Assembly (NCBI GenBank): GCA_028023455.1
Contig: JAQFVV010006272.1
Location: 4,569,127-4,633,126 of the forward strand
DNA length: 64,000 nt
Source of the DNA: Epiperipatus broadwayi
Taxonomy: Eukaryota; Onychophora; Udeonychophora; Euonychophora; Peripatidae
Direction of reading: 5' to 3'
In this document: one piece after another, positions 34,940 to 46,798 of the stretch
Layout of the letters: each line of letters starts with the position of its first letter
Position numbering within the stretch: the first letter of the stretch is position 1
Made by a program: the position numbers and the translations under genes
The notes under the pieces: model-generated
The model's input: the letters and a program-made list of their open reading frames with translations, nothing else
Told to the model about the DNA's origin: nothing
Database searches by the model: none

Positions 34940-37353
34940 AATTCTTTATAGTATAAGTTGAGTTTTCATGAGTCTTACAATTACGATATTACAAATTGAT
35001 TTAATTTGCTCATGATAATCTATGCCTAGTTTATGCTATATATTTGGATTTAGATTTGCTTTAGGCAGCTAGTAGAAGTTATTATCATTTATTTATAAAT
35101 AATATTTTATTTAATGTGTATCATTTAACATATTCTCTATATAGCTTACATGTCTATAAAATTAAATTCTGTTTCAGATCAATGCTGAGATATAAATTAT
35201 TATGGCAGAATAAACTTGTGATAGGCAGTCAGACTTTAGATACCAAGGTGCTTACAAAGTATACAATCTGAATCTGTGTGTCTTGAATGTGTGCTTGTTC
35301 ATGGGATTTGTTACCGAGTAACCGGTTCCCTAAACATCGTACTACTTAATGTTAATGAGATCTTTTAGTCCAGGTAATCAAAACTAATATAATACTCTGA
35401 TCCTTGTGCTTCAGTTCTAAATACAAAGAATGGGGTGGCCCATAAAACCAAAGCCCATTTGAAGAATGGTCCAAATTAATAAATGGGGTGGCCCTTAAAA
35501 CCTATGCCCATTGGAAGCATAAAATATACAGCAAGGAGTATATATGCTGATGCATTTTCTAAGGACACATTTGCCCCGCTGACTACATCATTATACAATA
35601 AACTTTGATGCAAAACAATAGTTTTCTTCCATGAAACGACCATAAATCAGTTTATAATCTAGCATCTATAACTATACTATTAAGGAAAACTTATGAATCT
35701 AACTCACTAAGCCAGCTATATATGCATTTATATAACTCTATGGAGGACTACAGCATATTTCAGATAATTACAATATTAAATTCTAGCTTTATGCCATATT
35801 TCATCACTTCGGGGGGGGGGGGGGAAATAGATGTATATATGTTTGATAATAGGTAAGAATTATAATAGAATGAAATATTTAAAAAAAATATTTAAATGAA
35901 AACACATTTGATAAGATAATTATTTTAACTCAAGCAAAACCTGTGAATTGAATATAAAAATTCAGGTCTAAATATAATTAAGATAGGAAGATGTGGATGG
36001 ATCGGGCTCAGATCATGCTCACACTAAATATTAATTAAATATTTCATTTAAAGAAAACCTATCTTAAAGCATCTATAAGCTTTTAATTATATCTCAAATA
36101 AAATTTATTTTATCCATTTCAAAAGGGAGTTTTGTTTGTGCATTAATAAACATGAAATTACATATGTGTGAGAATATCTAATCATTTCTCACTAATCATT
36201 TAACTACGAATAAACTTCATTCTGAACAAACATAGCATAAACAAATACTTAATTGAAAGAAAATAATACTGGCATAGATTTAACTAAAAAAAAACATAAA
36301 TTTAGAAATAAGATTTTACGTAAGTGAAATCTAAGATTTGGCTTTATGAGCTTAGTTTAAAAGGGGATGAAATAAAATAGCTAAATTAGATTAATTCAGT
36401 TTAATATCAGTTTAATTCATTTATGAAAATTATCAATAAAAGCAAATATTATCAGGCTTAAAGTAAATTACATTGGTTGAAATTGATAAAGTATGTAAAA
36501 TAAGTTGGAATCATATATGTCAGTTGAAATCAGGCAAGACATACAATTTAAATAAAAGAAAATAAAAATTACATTTTAATTTAGGAATTGATATTCAGAA
36601 ATTTAGAATACATTTGATTATATTGGCCATTGATAGTAAGTTTAGCTAGCTTTAGAAGTTATGAAGTTTAGTTTAAAAGTTTATTTTAGATTTGTAGAGA
36701 TCTGTTACCACTATAATTTCTCTGCTATGGAATATGGCTTGGTCTTGAGCACTTTCTTTGGGTGGCATTGGCTATTGGTTCTTCTTCCTCCATGTTCTGT
36801 AGACTATCTTCCAGGTTAAATGACTGAATAAAATTTCACTTAAAATAATGAATTGAAAAAGTAAAAAGAGAAGTCCTCTAAAATGGCTGCAGTAAGTTTA
36901 TATATTAGTTCACCCCCCCCTCTTTTACTTATCCTCTTCCCTTTTTCTTTGTTGGTAGTTTCAGATCTGTTTTTCTAACTAATTTGCTATATGCTTGGAA
37001 ATCTGGGATTCCTGCTGTTATCGATTTTCTTACAGGTGGATCCCTCGATCTTGACCAGGTTAATTTATTCATGGTTGTTTTAAAATCTATTTTTATTCTT
37101 AAAATTTTAAGTAGGTCAGAATACAGTGAGAAGGATTAATTTTACTAAATTACTTTTTTAGAAAAACAAATCTAAAACTCTGTAAACATTTTATTATATA
37201 TGTAATGCATTTAAATAATTTAACACTATATGCAGAAATATTTTAAATAAAGAAATTTTCTAATGTTTTAAACCTATAACATTATTTCTTTCCTGCATAT
37301 ATATAGGTTCTGGTTATGCATATGTAGAATTTTTACATTTATTTAACCACTAG

Positions 37354-37355
37354 CA

Positions 37356-37397
<42 letters not shown>
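37354..37397. repeat. (AT)n(TG)n compound microsatellite
   Basis: About 13 AT units followed by 8-9 TG units, inside element B. Confidence 0.95.
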
Positions 37398-37594
37398 ATT
37401 TACTGATTTCTTACATATATGCATACACTTTCTATACTGTATGCTAAAATACCCGAATACATATATGATCAGTATTATTAATTTTAAAATTAGTGTAATA
37501 TACGAGGATTTGAGTATGGGTATACATAAATAAATACTACTGTAGTATATAGTAGGTGAAACTGAAGGATAGACAGATCTGACTGTTTCAATAT

Positions 37595-39121
37595 CATCAG
37601 TGCATCATGCTGTCAAGGATAAAAGAGCCATAAATGCAGCTCTAAAAATACAAGAAGCAAAGTGTGCAAAGGAACTTAAGCTAATGCAGTACTTTGCAGT
37701 ACAAATTGATTTTAAATCAGCATTTGACCTAGTTATCTGGTCATATCTCATAAAAGATCTGAATAATCTGATTAAAGAAGACAAATGCATAGAGAATGCT
37801 ATAATAAATTACATAAGAAATAATAGAATCTCCTATAAAAATTATATGCGCAGATCTGAATTTTTCATTCCAAAGAAAGGTATTCCCCAAGGTTCTCCAT
37901 TGGCAATGATCTTATTTGCAATTTACATAGACCCCATGATTAAAGAAATATAAACATTGGTTAATGGGATCTATCTACCACATTTGGGTGTCACAATAGG
38001 AGTCACAGCCTTTACTGATGATATTATAATAATAGTAGAAAATAGTTATAATATTAATGTAGTAATGAATGTCCTAAAAAAGTTTGAAGAAGTAACAGGT
38101 TCAGTAGTTCATTCTAACAAATCAGCAGCATGGCAATTGGCAATGGATAAAAGAATACCATCTGAATTTATAGCTCAGCTAAAGTCATTTCTTGGATTGC
38201 CATTATATATGTCAAAGACATGTATGAATGGTCACTTAAATCAACTAATTAAAAAAAATTGAAGAGAGGATTAATAACTTCATATCATTCAAGCTATATA
38301 AAGTTATGAGAACTCAATTAATCACTGCAATTTCAACAGGTGTCCTTAGTTATTACAATCCATGGTTAAAACTATATAACAAAACAATTCGTAATATAAA
38401 CCAGATGATTAAAAAATTCATCTGGGTGAAGAAACCTAGATTACTTTCAATGGCAATATTACAGTTGGCCATTAATGAGGGAGGGCTTAACTTAGTTGAT
38501 CCAAAAGTATATGTAAATTTTATTACTGCAAGAACACTTACTCCACTAACTGGTGATATAAAAATATATAGTGAAATAGGGGCAGAGAGAAGATTTTATT
38601 TGGCAGATATGTTTATTTCATATAAGGACATACAAGATGAGTTAGATGTGAAAAACTTGGAAGGCATTAGGTATAAAGACATAAGAAGGAGAGGAAAAGG
38701 CTGAAAATTCATGGATAAATTGCTCAATGAAAGGAGTCCTAGGTAAATTCCACTCAAATTATACACCACAGGCATATATGAAATTCATATTCAAGTTAAT
38801 CAGTAGAGTTTTACTGACTACAACATACATTAATAAAAGATTGGGAATGATCTTAGAGGAAACTTGTTCATTTTGTAAAAATAAATGTGAAACATTTCAA
38901 CACTTACTCAAAAAATGCAGTGCTTTTGGGAGGCTAAGATACAGAGTTTTCCAAACCCAATGATAAATCTTAAAATGTTACTGAAGCAAAATGTAATAAA
39001 ATTCAAACCACATAATGCAATGGAGATAATGCATACATTGAAAACTATATGGACAATACAGTGTTCTTTAATATTTGATAATAAAAAATTTAATTGGATG
39101 AAGAAACTTGACAATGATTGA
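37595..39121 (+). pseudogene. Tx1/L1-like LINE ORF2: reverse transcriptase and C-terminal zinc motif
   Basis: Frame 37600-38262 with one internal TAA (37951-37953) gives the RT palm: VQIDFKSAFDLV (about 37702-37737), GIPQGSPLAMILFAIYID (about 37879-37932) and FTDDIII (about 38011-38031, the catalytic [YF]xDD, intact). After a frameshift, 38306-38704 reads FIWVKKPRLL...LQLAINEGGLNL, the L1/Tx1-type thumb region (usually FIWxGKxPR...EGGLGL). After another shift, 38727-38963 gives CSFCKNKCETFQHLLKKC, the C-terminal zinc motif, and a last shift continues to IWTIQCSLIFDNKK (to 39121). At least three frameshifts and two stops make it a pseudogene. The endonuclease domain is not in the window segment. 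Confidence 0.85.
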
Positions 39122-39885
39122 GAAAACTATTTTAGTAGGTGTTTGAAATACTGATCTAAGAAAGTTATAAAAAGAGTATGGAGAGGGACTGCTATGAGTA
39201 CTTGTAAAATATGGAAATAAAAATAGACTCACAAATAGAGAATGAGGTAGTAAAAGTATGTAAAGTGATAAAATAAAAGATTTCTCAAGAGAGAATAAAG
39301 GTTCCATGTTTAAAATAAGAGTATAAGTTGCATGGTATATTTAATAAAGAAAATTATATTAACTTTATAACAATGAGAGACCATGAGTCTTATAGACTTG
39401 CAATATAGTGTTTTGGGAACAAGATCAATAAATTAATGGTAATGGATAAAGTGAATCAAAACTGATTTATAGATATTTCCTGTACATATTTAGAGGTTTG
39501 TTATTATAAAAAATAATAAAAATATTTCAATATTACTAATAAATATCTAATTGCAGATTACAGAACTTCAGTGAATAATGTTTTAATTTACTAGTCACTA
39601 CTTTATTTCATTTTTTTTATAAATCTATTTTTAATCTAATATTTTTACATGCAATGAATATACAGCAGAATCTGCTGTACTCGCAACTTTGATATTAACC
39701 ACTCTGATAAATATATTAATAATTATTAGCAATCATTTACTAAACTGGAAATCATCTCTAACTCAGAAATAAATTTTAAACCTCAGTTAAAAATTAATAT
39801 ATCTGAGTTTTTTTAATTACTTATAAACACAGTGAATAATTCAACTTCATTCCTTTTTTTTTATGTATATCTTTTTAAATATATA
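39122..39885. other. LINE 3' flank and AT-rich DNA
   Basis: The LINE 3' UTR probably occupies the first part, but no poly-A or target duplication marks its end. Nothing else recognised. Confidence 0.4.
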
Positions 39886-40365
39886 CACCCAGGTCTCATT
39901 TTATGCAGATTTCTTTAATGTGATTTTGAAGTTATGCGATTCATGTTTCTTCTTAATATCTTGGTATGTGGTTTTCTTTTATGCAATAAAAATTATTAGA
40001 TCAGAAGTTGAGCTCTACTTTAAATATTATAAATTTTGTGCACTCACACATCATATTTAAAATAGTAGTACATTATTGGAGTTTGACTTCCATCTAATAA
40101 TTTCAATATTTTCAGTGCTTTATAATAGCATTGTAATAAATTTTATGCAATAAAGAAATTTATAATTCACTTAAAATCAGGATTTCCCCATTTTATATAC
40201 ACATATTAAATTTTACAAGATTATGATGTAAATCTGTTCAAATATTATACGTGCATGTAGTTGTTTTTGCATTTAAAATCATATTCTATTTTTGCTTTTT
40301 AAAAAAAGAGTACATAATCAATTAATCACTTAGTGTCTGCAAGTTTAATTTAAAAAGGTGAGTAA

Positions 40366-40579
40366 CAGTGGTTGGCACAATTAAATTTGACAATTAAAAA
40401 TTAAAATCTGCTTTTTAATTGTAATTAACAATTTAAAAATTACATAATGTGATCTGAAATTAACATGATGTGAAACAATGAAATTTGATTTTTAAACAGA
40501 ATTGAAAATTAAAAAATTAAAACAAAAATAAGAATTTAATTTTTAATTGTTAGTTTTAATTAAATTTTGCCCAACAGTG
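40366..40579. mobile_element. hAT-like MITE nested in the Tigger fossil
   Basis: Ends CAGTGGTTGGCACAATT and AATTTTGCCCAACAGTG are inverted with mismatches. The 8-bp flanks gtgagtaa and ataagtag agree at 5 of 8 positions, all differences being A/G transitions, compatible with a decayed 8-bp hAT duplication. Interior is AT-rich and non-coding. Confidence 0.6.
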
Positions 40580-40648
40580 ATAAGTAGGTGTCTTTTTATT
40601 ATCATAAGTCTAAATTCTTATTTTTATTTAAACTTTTGGTTTACTATA

Positions 40649-40846
40649 ATGGAGAGAAAAAAACACCCAAGAAAATGAATATCTTTGGAAACAAAAATTT
40701 TAATTTTAGATCGCTTAGCAAAATGGAAAAAATCAACAGCAGTTGGAAAATATTTTAGTTTGGGTGAGTCCACTATGAGAGCAATTAAAAAAATGAAGTT
40801 GGCACTAGCTGTATTTCCTCTTGTGACAAATCTAATGTCTTACTAG
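40649..40846 (+). pseudogene. CENP-B/pogo-type helix-turn-helix remnant of Tigger transposase
   Basis: The frame starts MERKKHPRK, then a TGA, then ISLETKILILDRLAKWKKST (first helices) and FSLGESTMRAIKK (recognition helix; family pattern [FY]GVSxSTVxxIKK). It ends at TAG 40844-40846. This is the N-terminal DNA-binding domain that recognises transposon ends. The rest of the transposase is missing and the frame is broken. Confidence 0.75.
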
Positions 40847-41229
40847 TTCACAAATGAACCTGTATATTATCAAATAGTGATAATGATGAAAATACTGTAT
40901 GTGTATAAAAAAAAATATAAAATACTATAAATTACACATAAGAATATATTGTTTTGAATAAAATTAAATACTGTAGTTAATAAAAAAAAGTTTGTCTTGT
41001 ATCAATTTTTTTCAAATTTGGAATTTTTTATTAGTCATATTTTATTTGCTTATTTTTTTATGCAAATTTTAAAGTAATTTTACATTGTTGCTTTGCTTTT
41101 ATGCAATTTTTGAAAATTACAGTATGTATCCCTCATTTTTCAAGATAATTTAAGTCTATTTTTGTGCGATTTCTTTTGTGCACATTTTCTGAGGAACCTA
41201 TCTACCGCATAAAATGAGACCCAGGTGTA

Positions 41230-43868
41230 TTTAAAATATTTGTTTACTTTTATTTACAAAAGTAAAATTCTCTGCACTCACAACTTTGACACTATCCATT
41301 AATGATTATTACTAATCATTTATTAAACTAGAGATCATATTTAGCCCAGATATGTTTGATTTATTTGTTTTTAAATTGTATATAAATACATGTAATAACT
41401 TAATTTTATTCCTTTTTTCCCATGTGTAATATTTTTTTAAGCTTTACTTAAAACCTTCATTCCACCAAACATTCTTAAAACATATTAATATCTGATACAA
41501 TTGATGGGTGCTGGTTCAGTACAAAATATATATCTTGAGAGTCAGTTATCTTTTTCATGTATCTTTATTCATAAGTTCCAAGAATGTGTAATGGAGTGGA
41601 GATTTTCAGTATATCAGATATACTGTGAATATTGTTAAAAGCTTCAGGGTAAAGGATTAATGCACTCACTTATCATATTTATGATCAGGATTTGAGCCTA
41701 GTAAAACTCAAAAAGTTATCAGGTTCCTATCAGGCTTAAGGTTTTTTAGTCCATAACCAATTTAGATAATCATTCAGCTATTTTTAAGCTAAAAATTAAA
41801 AAAAAAAAAAATGGAAAAGCATTCAAATTTTCACACCAACAGAAATTGACAAGCTTTGTGATTAACTAATCTTTATTATTTTTTTTAAGAAAAGTTACTG
41901 GAGATACATTTGTTCCGCAGGTGAGTTATTTGAATATTATTTTTGTTATGTATATATTTGTTATTTAATCACTTGATTGAAGATATTATTATAGCCAATG
42001 CATTTTCACTGCAGTGTACAATACTCATGGCTTTAAAAAAGTCCTTCTATATTAATATCGTCATTTTGACTTAGCATAATAAATGTTATGCGGCCATAGT
42101 ACTTTCAAAAGAAATGGGTAACGAAACTGAAAATTTTTCGTACAAATTTCTACAGTTTTCTACTTAAAAGACTGTCTACAAAGTCACGAGTATGGATCCC
42201 TATATTAAAAATGTATCAGATTATAATAATACCTGACATTAAATAAATAATTAATTAAATTTTACTTCGTCAGATATATGCACATACATATGCACAATTT
42301 TATTACATTTAATAATAATGGTTTTATCTTAATTATTACATATATATATAACAATTTTCAAAAAACAGTAGTCTCAAAGATTTGTCTTTTAAAAAATTCT
42401 CGTTGTTTTAAAAGTTTAGGTCTCAATAATAAAATCAATAATAAAAACATCTAATTACAGATTTAAAAATAATTCAATAAAATCAATTGAATCGGAAAAG
42501 CATCTACCCAAAAAGTAAAGAAGTTACAAAGCTCTCCCAGAAGAAATGAAAAAGAAAAAAAGGATAATCGGAAAGATTAGATTTTAACAAGCAGTTTGAA
42601 GAACTGAAAAAAAAAGAAGAAATTTAGCCCTCACGTAATATACAAAGAATGAATTGACCGGATTAGTCTTCAACATGAATAGAAGAAATTTTAAAAAGGC
42701 AAAAAAATCTAATCTTCGTCTTGCAATCCGATATTTTTAAAAATGAACTAAGAATAAAATTCAGTTTTTAGTCTGCATTACGTGTGTTTTAAATTAAATG
42801 GAATCAGATTTTATTATTATTAATTTGTTTGTGCTATGGTTTGATGACTTTGATAAGTTTCAATACAAGAAAAACTTTGAACCAACAATATATATATATA
42901 TCATTAATAATATTGGTATTGACTTGGTTCTTTATAATTCTTTATGAGAATTGATACCCCCCTCTCTCTCTCAATTCCTCTCTCCCCCTACCACACACAT
43001 ATCGAAAATGAAGATCGCATCACATGATAAATATATTTTCCAATTATATAACCAACCCAAATTATTATCCTCTAGATGATTATAGTTAGATGTTTATTTT
43101 TCTAACCACTATTGGATAGCTAATTAAGTTGGTTAGAAAAACCTTGCTCTGACTGTGACTAAAAAAATTTCAAACCTCAATCATCCTGGTTTTGAATCCT
43201 AGACTGTTATCTAAATATTACTATCAATCTATTAAATTGTTTTTAGACAGCGCCAGAAGTGGCAGTTGGAGTTTTCATTGATCTTTTCTCTGTAGTTAAT
43301 CAATCTTTCATTTCATTAAATCATTCACGATTTTTTTTATTCTGTAAACAAAATGGCATGGCTTATGGTAAATAATTTCATTTTTTTTATTAAGTCAAGT
43401 TTTAATTCTAATTAGAAATGATATCTATTTAACATGCACCTTTAATGATGTATAATTTTACTTCTAAAATAAATTGTGTTAAGAAAGAAGTAAACCATCG
43501 ATTATAAGTAAATGATATAACTTGGTGTCTTCAAATTTAACTTAATTGTAATTTTAAAATGAATTGAATAAAAAGTCAAACTAATAGTACTACTAAAAAT
43601 TAATCAAAATATTTATTATTTGGGAGTTCAAATGAAATTTAAATACTAGAAGGGAAAGAAAACACTGTGATCCATGCATCTGAAACTCTAGACTCTAGCA
43701 CTGTATTGTTGCACTAAATTATGCAGGATAATAATGCTATAAATTGTAAAATATAAAAGATTAAAAAAACACAATTTAAAAATAATAATAATCATAAATC
43801 AATTCAAAAACTTAATTCTTGAATTCATTAGTCTCTCTACTGTGCTAAGATGTTGTTTTAATAATTTG
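41230..43868. other. 2.6 kb AT-rich stretch, no gene recognised
   Basis: Holds a CT-rich low-complexity patch at 42958-42990 and a (TA)n near 42890. A tRNA B-box-like cctggttttgaatccta lies at about 43185-43201 without a convincing A box. No coding frame recognised. Confidence 0.45.
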
Positions 43869-46798
43869 AATAATCAAAAAAATAATAATAAATCTTTACA
43901 ACAGTTATATAAACATAAAAAGCTTTTTTCAGCATCTGCTTTGGTGCCCTTTTCAAATTTTACTAATCTATTTAACATTAACGAATCACCTGTCATAAAA
44001 CCATCTGGTGTCCAATAATGAAATTAAAACAAACAATAATAACATAAATAATTAAAACAAATCAAAACCCTCATATATAAATTCAACAATTACAAAACAA
44101 TTGATTATATTGTAACAATATGTTAAACAATATTACATGCATTTTTTAATACAATTATATACATCAACTTATATAATTTTCCATTCATTTTTAATTGTAG
44201 TAAATATTTATACAATTAGTCATAACATATTTGCTTAACCAATAAATTGCCAAGCAAATTGTCATATTAACATTTTTTTTCTTTCCAACATATGCATGTA
44301 TATAAACATCTTTTTATTTCTAAAGAAGTAATGAAAGCCATTAAATTACTAGAGAGAAACAGATAGGTATATTAACAATGGAATAAAACATATTATATGT
44401 TAATAATTGGGGATGACTATAAAAAAAAAAAAACTTACACATAAACTTAAAAAAAAAAAAGCAATGACCAAATTAAAATCTAAACACATAGCAACCATTT
44501 ATGGAAATGAAATTTAAAATATTTATAAATTATTATTTTTATTTATAATCCCATTTATTTATATTATGTCTGTTAAACAATAGGAAATGTCAAGGTTAAA
44601 ATGCTTAAAAAAACTTCACGTGACCTTCAAAGCAGTATTAATTGATATACTGTCTTCTGCATTCAAGATAGAACTTTTTTTTTTCTGCTTAAAAATAAAT
44701 TTGAATACAAAATGAATGTGAATGTTCGAATTTAAATATATATATTTTTAATATTAATCAAAATGATTGAAAGCTGAATTTTTGAAGCAATAGTTTGAAA
44801 TGGAAGAACTAATTTGAAAGTAAAAATTTAATTATTTGCTACTTAGACAATTTTAGTTAAATGTACGTGTTGCAGTAATATTCAATAATTAATTGTTTTG
44901 ATATATAATAATATCATCATTGAAATCTTGAGAAGCAAATGAATCAATAAATATATATTATTTTTATATCATGATTGCTTGCTGAAAAGTTTATGCCATG
45001 GGGTAATAATATGTCATCAATAAAGCCATGAAAAGTTAAAGATTTTACCTACCCATTTAGAAAAAACTTGAAAAACCATCTTTGCTTTAAATAAAATGCC
45101 TAACCAAATCCAAGACAGGATAATTGGAGAACATTATTATTTTTTGACCCAGACAAGAAATTTCTATTTTTCATGGGAGCAGAATTTCATCTCCATTCAT
45201 AGGAATTTATTTAGCAAATAAACAGTTTCCAGCAGACTCATCGAACTTTAATTACCATAATGGGATAAGAATTGTGATTTTTGTTTATTATAAGATTTAT
45301 GTATTAATTTCATTTTCTACAATTGGAAGCTAATGTGTTATAATTTTAGAGAAATTCTGTATGAGAGTAATGAGGGGGGGGGGGGATATTAGATTTAAAT
45401 ATATATATTTTTTATCATCTTTAATTGTATAAAGAATAAAAAAATTACTAGTTTTGACCTCCCCATCTGACTGACTTTTGACAACATATAGGAAATTAGG
45501 AGGTAAGAAATTTTAATATCTTATAGTAAGCAACACATGATGATAAAGTTTTGTTTCTTTATTATTAATTAAGCTTATTTTTATATTACTGTTAAATCAA
45601 TGATTTATTATCATTGATTTATCTAGGCAACAAAGATTTTTTTGTTGTTGTTATGTTTGTATACATATTTTAAATTAGTCAGCTAAAATCGCAATCACAT
45701 ATACATATTATAATTTTACATATTCGTCATTGTAAATAATTAGTCAAGTACATGAACTTCTACCATTGGGTTTAGGGCAAGAGTTTTATTTTTATTAATA
45801 TCATTATAGATATCGATATGGTAGAGATTCATCCTTGACAAAATAAATTACAAGTGTATCAGATTTAATTGTTATTCATACTTTATATTTTTTATTAATC
45901 AATAAATGTTTATATAATTCGTTATTTTAATTTGGTCTCTAACTCATCATTATTTCCATATCCAACATCAGCTTTATAGTTTTTCATTATTCACATACCC
46001 ATTATAAACATTATTATCTTATTTAGTTTTACACCTATTAATATTATTACTATGACAGAGGAAATACATATACATATTTAAGTTATTTATTATAACTTTT
46101 AATACATATATACTTATACTGCACATACATATTTTTTATATATCTTATGCTTAATTGATTTTTGGTAATTAATTATCACCTATATAGAGGTGCAATAACT
46201 ACTATTAGTGTGGTCTTCTTCCCTGATATGAGAGCTCAGGCAATTACTACCTGAGTTTGAATACTGTGGTATAACGTGGCTAGAATGGGCTGAGAATTGG
46301 ATGAACTGACCCAAATTGAATCTAAGTTAATAAAAATAAGTAGAGCTAGTCTATTGGAAGTGGGTACAATCATAGGTTATATATTTCATCACGTAATCAC
46401 TTGCATCCTATCCGAAGACCCAAAGTCCGACCATAGTAAGATGCGCTCCCCCTATCTCTTCTGGAATCCACCAGCCCATTACAATAATATGTTTCATATA
46501 TTTGCCTTCTTTTTGGATCTTTGATGCATGTAATATTGTTTAACATATTGTTTTGATATAATCAATTGTTTTGTAATTATTGATTTGTTTTAATTATTTA
46601 TATTATTATTGTTTGTTTTAATTCCATTATTGGACACTGGGTGGTTTTATGTCAGGTGAGTCATTAACATTAAATAGATTAGTAACATTTGAAAAAAGTA
46701 TCAAAGCAGGTGCTGAAAAAAGCTTTTTATGTATAACATTATTATTTGTTTATATAGCTATTGTAAAGATTTATTATTATTATTTTTGATTATTATTT
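43869..46798. mobile_element. 2.9-kb element with ~275-bp terminal inverted repeats
   Basis: Left arm 43869-44142 is the reverse complement of 46523-46798 with scattered mismatches. Landmarks are ttttttcagcatctgctttg against caggtgctgaaaaaagctt, and tctggtgtccaataatg against cattattggacactgg. The 2.4-kb interior (44143-46522) has no convincing transposase. A 75-codon plus frame at 46297-46524 abuts the right arm and is GC-richer than its surroundings but shows no domain. It could be a non-autonomous DNA transposon or a pair of inverted insertions. Confidence 0.75.
44143..46522. other. Interior of the inverted-repeat element, no gene recognised
   Basis: AT-rich, with a G12 tract at 45374-45385 and a region of higher GC at about 46240-46500. 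No domain was recognised in any frame. Confidence 0.5.

Larger units (their letters stand above)
34342..37590. mobile_element. Element B: 3.25-kb TG...CA element inserted in the LINE
   Basis: Starts TGTAACAGTCATA, ends GACTGTTTCA, flanked by ATAT (34338-34341, 37591-37594). Sister of element A at 10856-14214 with the same ends and target. It carries three copies of a TCACTnGCAGGTGATG motif, an imperfect tandem of atggggtggccc blocks (35430-35510), a G14 tract at 35811-35824 and an (AT)n(TG)n microsatellite at 37354-37397. No ORF and no second LTR. The best reading is a very long solo LTR or a non-coding LTR-type element. Confidence 0.72.
39886..41227 (+). mobile_element. Tigger/pogo-type DNA transposon fossil, 1342 bp
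   Basis: Terminal inverted repeats CACCCAGGTCTCATTTTATG and its complement ending CCCAGGTG, flanked by TA (39884-39885, 41228-41229). The subterminal regions match the shorter copy at 12229-13115 in opposite orientation. The interior retains the N-terminal helix-turn-helix of a pogo/CENP-B-type transposase but no catalytic DDE domain. A second, hAT-like MITE lies inside it. Confidence 0.85.

Noticed and set aside
37605-37790. 61-codon minus-strand frame
   Set aside because: Antisense to the LINE reverse transcriptase.
43070-43215. tRNA-like B box (ggttttgaatcc) suggesting another SINE
   Set aside because: No matching A box at tRNA spacing, no poly-A tail and no target duplication.
46297-46524. 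75-codon plus-strand frame near the right inverted arm
   Set aside because: Higher GC than its surroundings, but no recognisable domain on either strand; a weak WVFG word on the minus strand is not enough to call a Merlin-type transposase.
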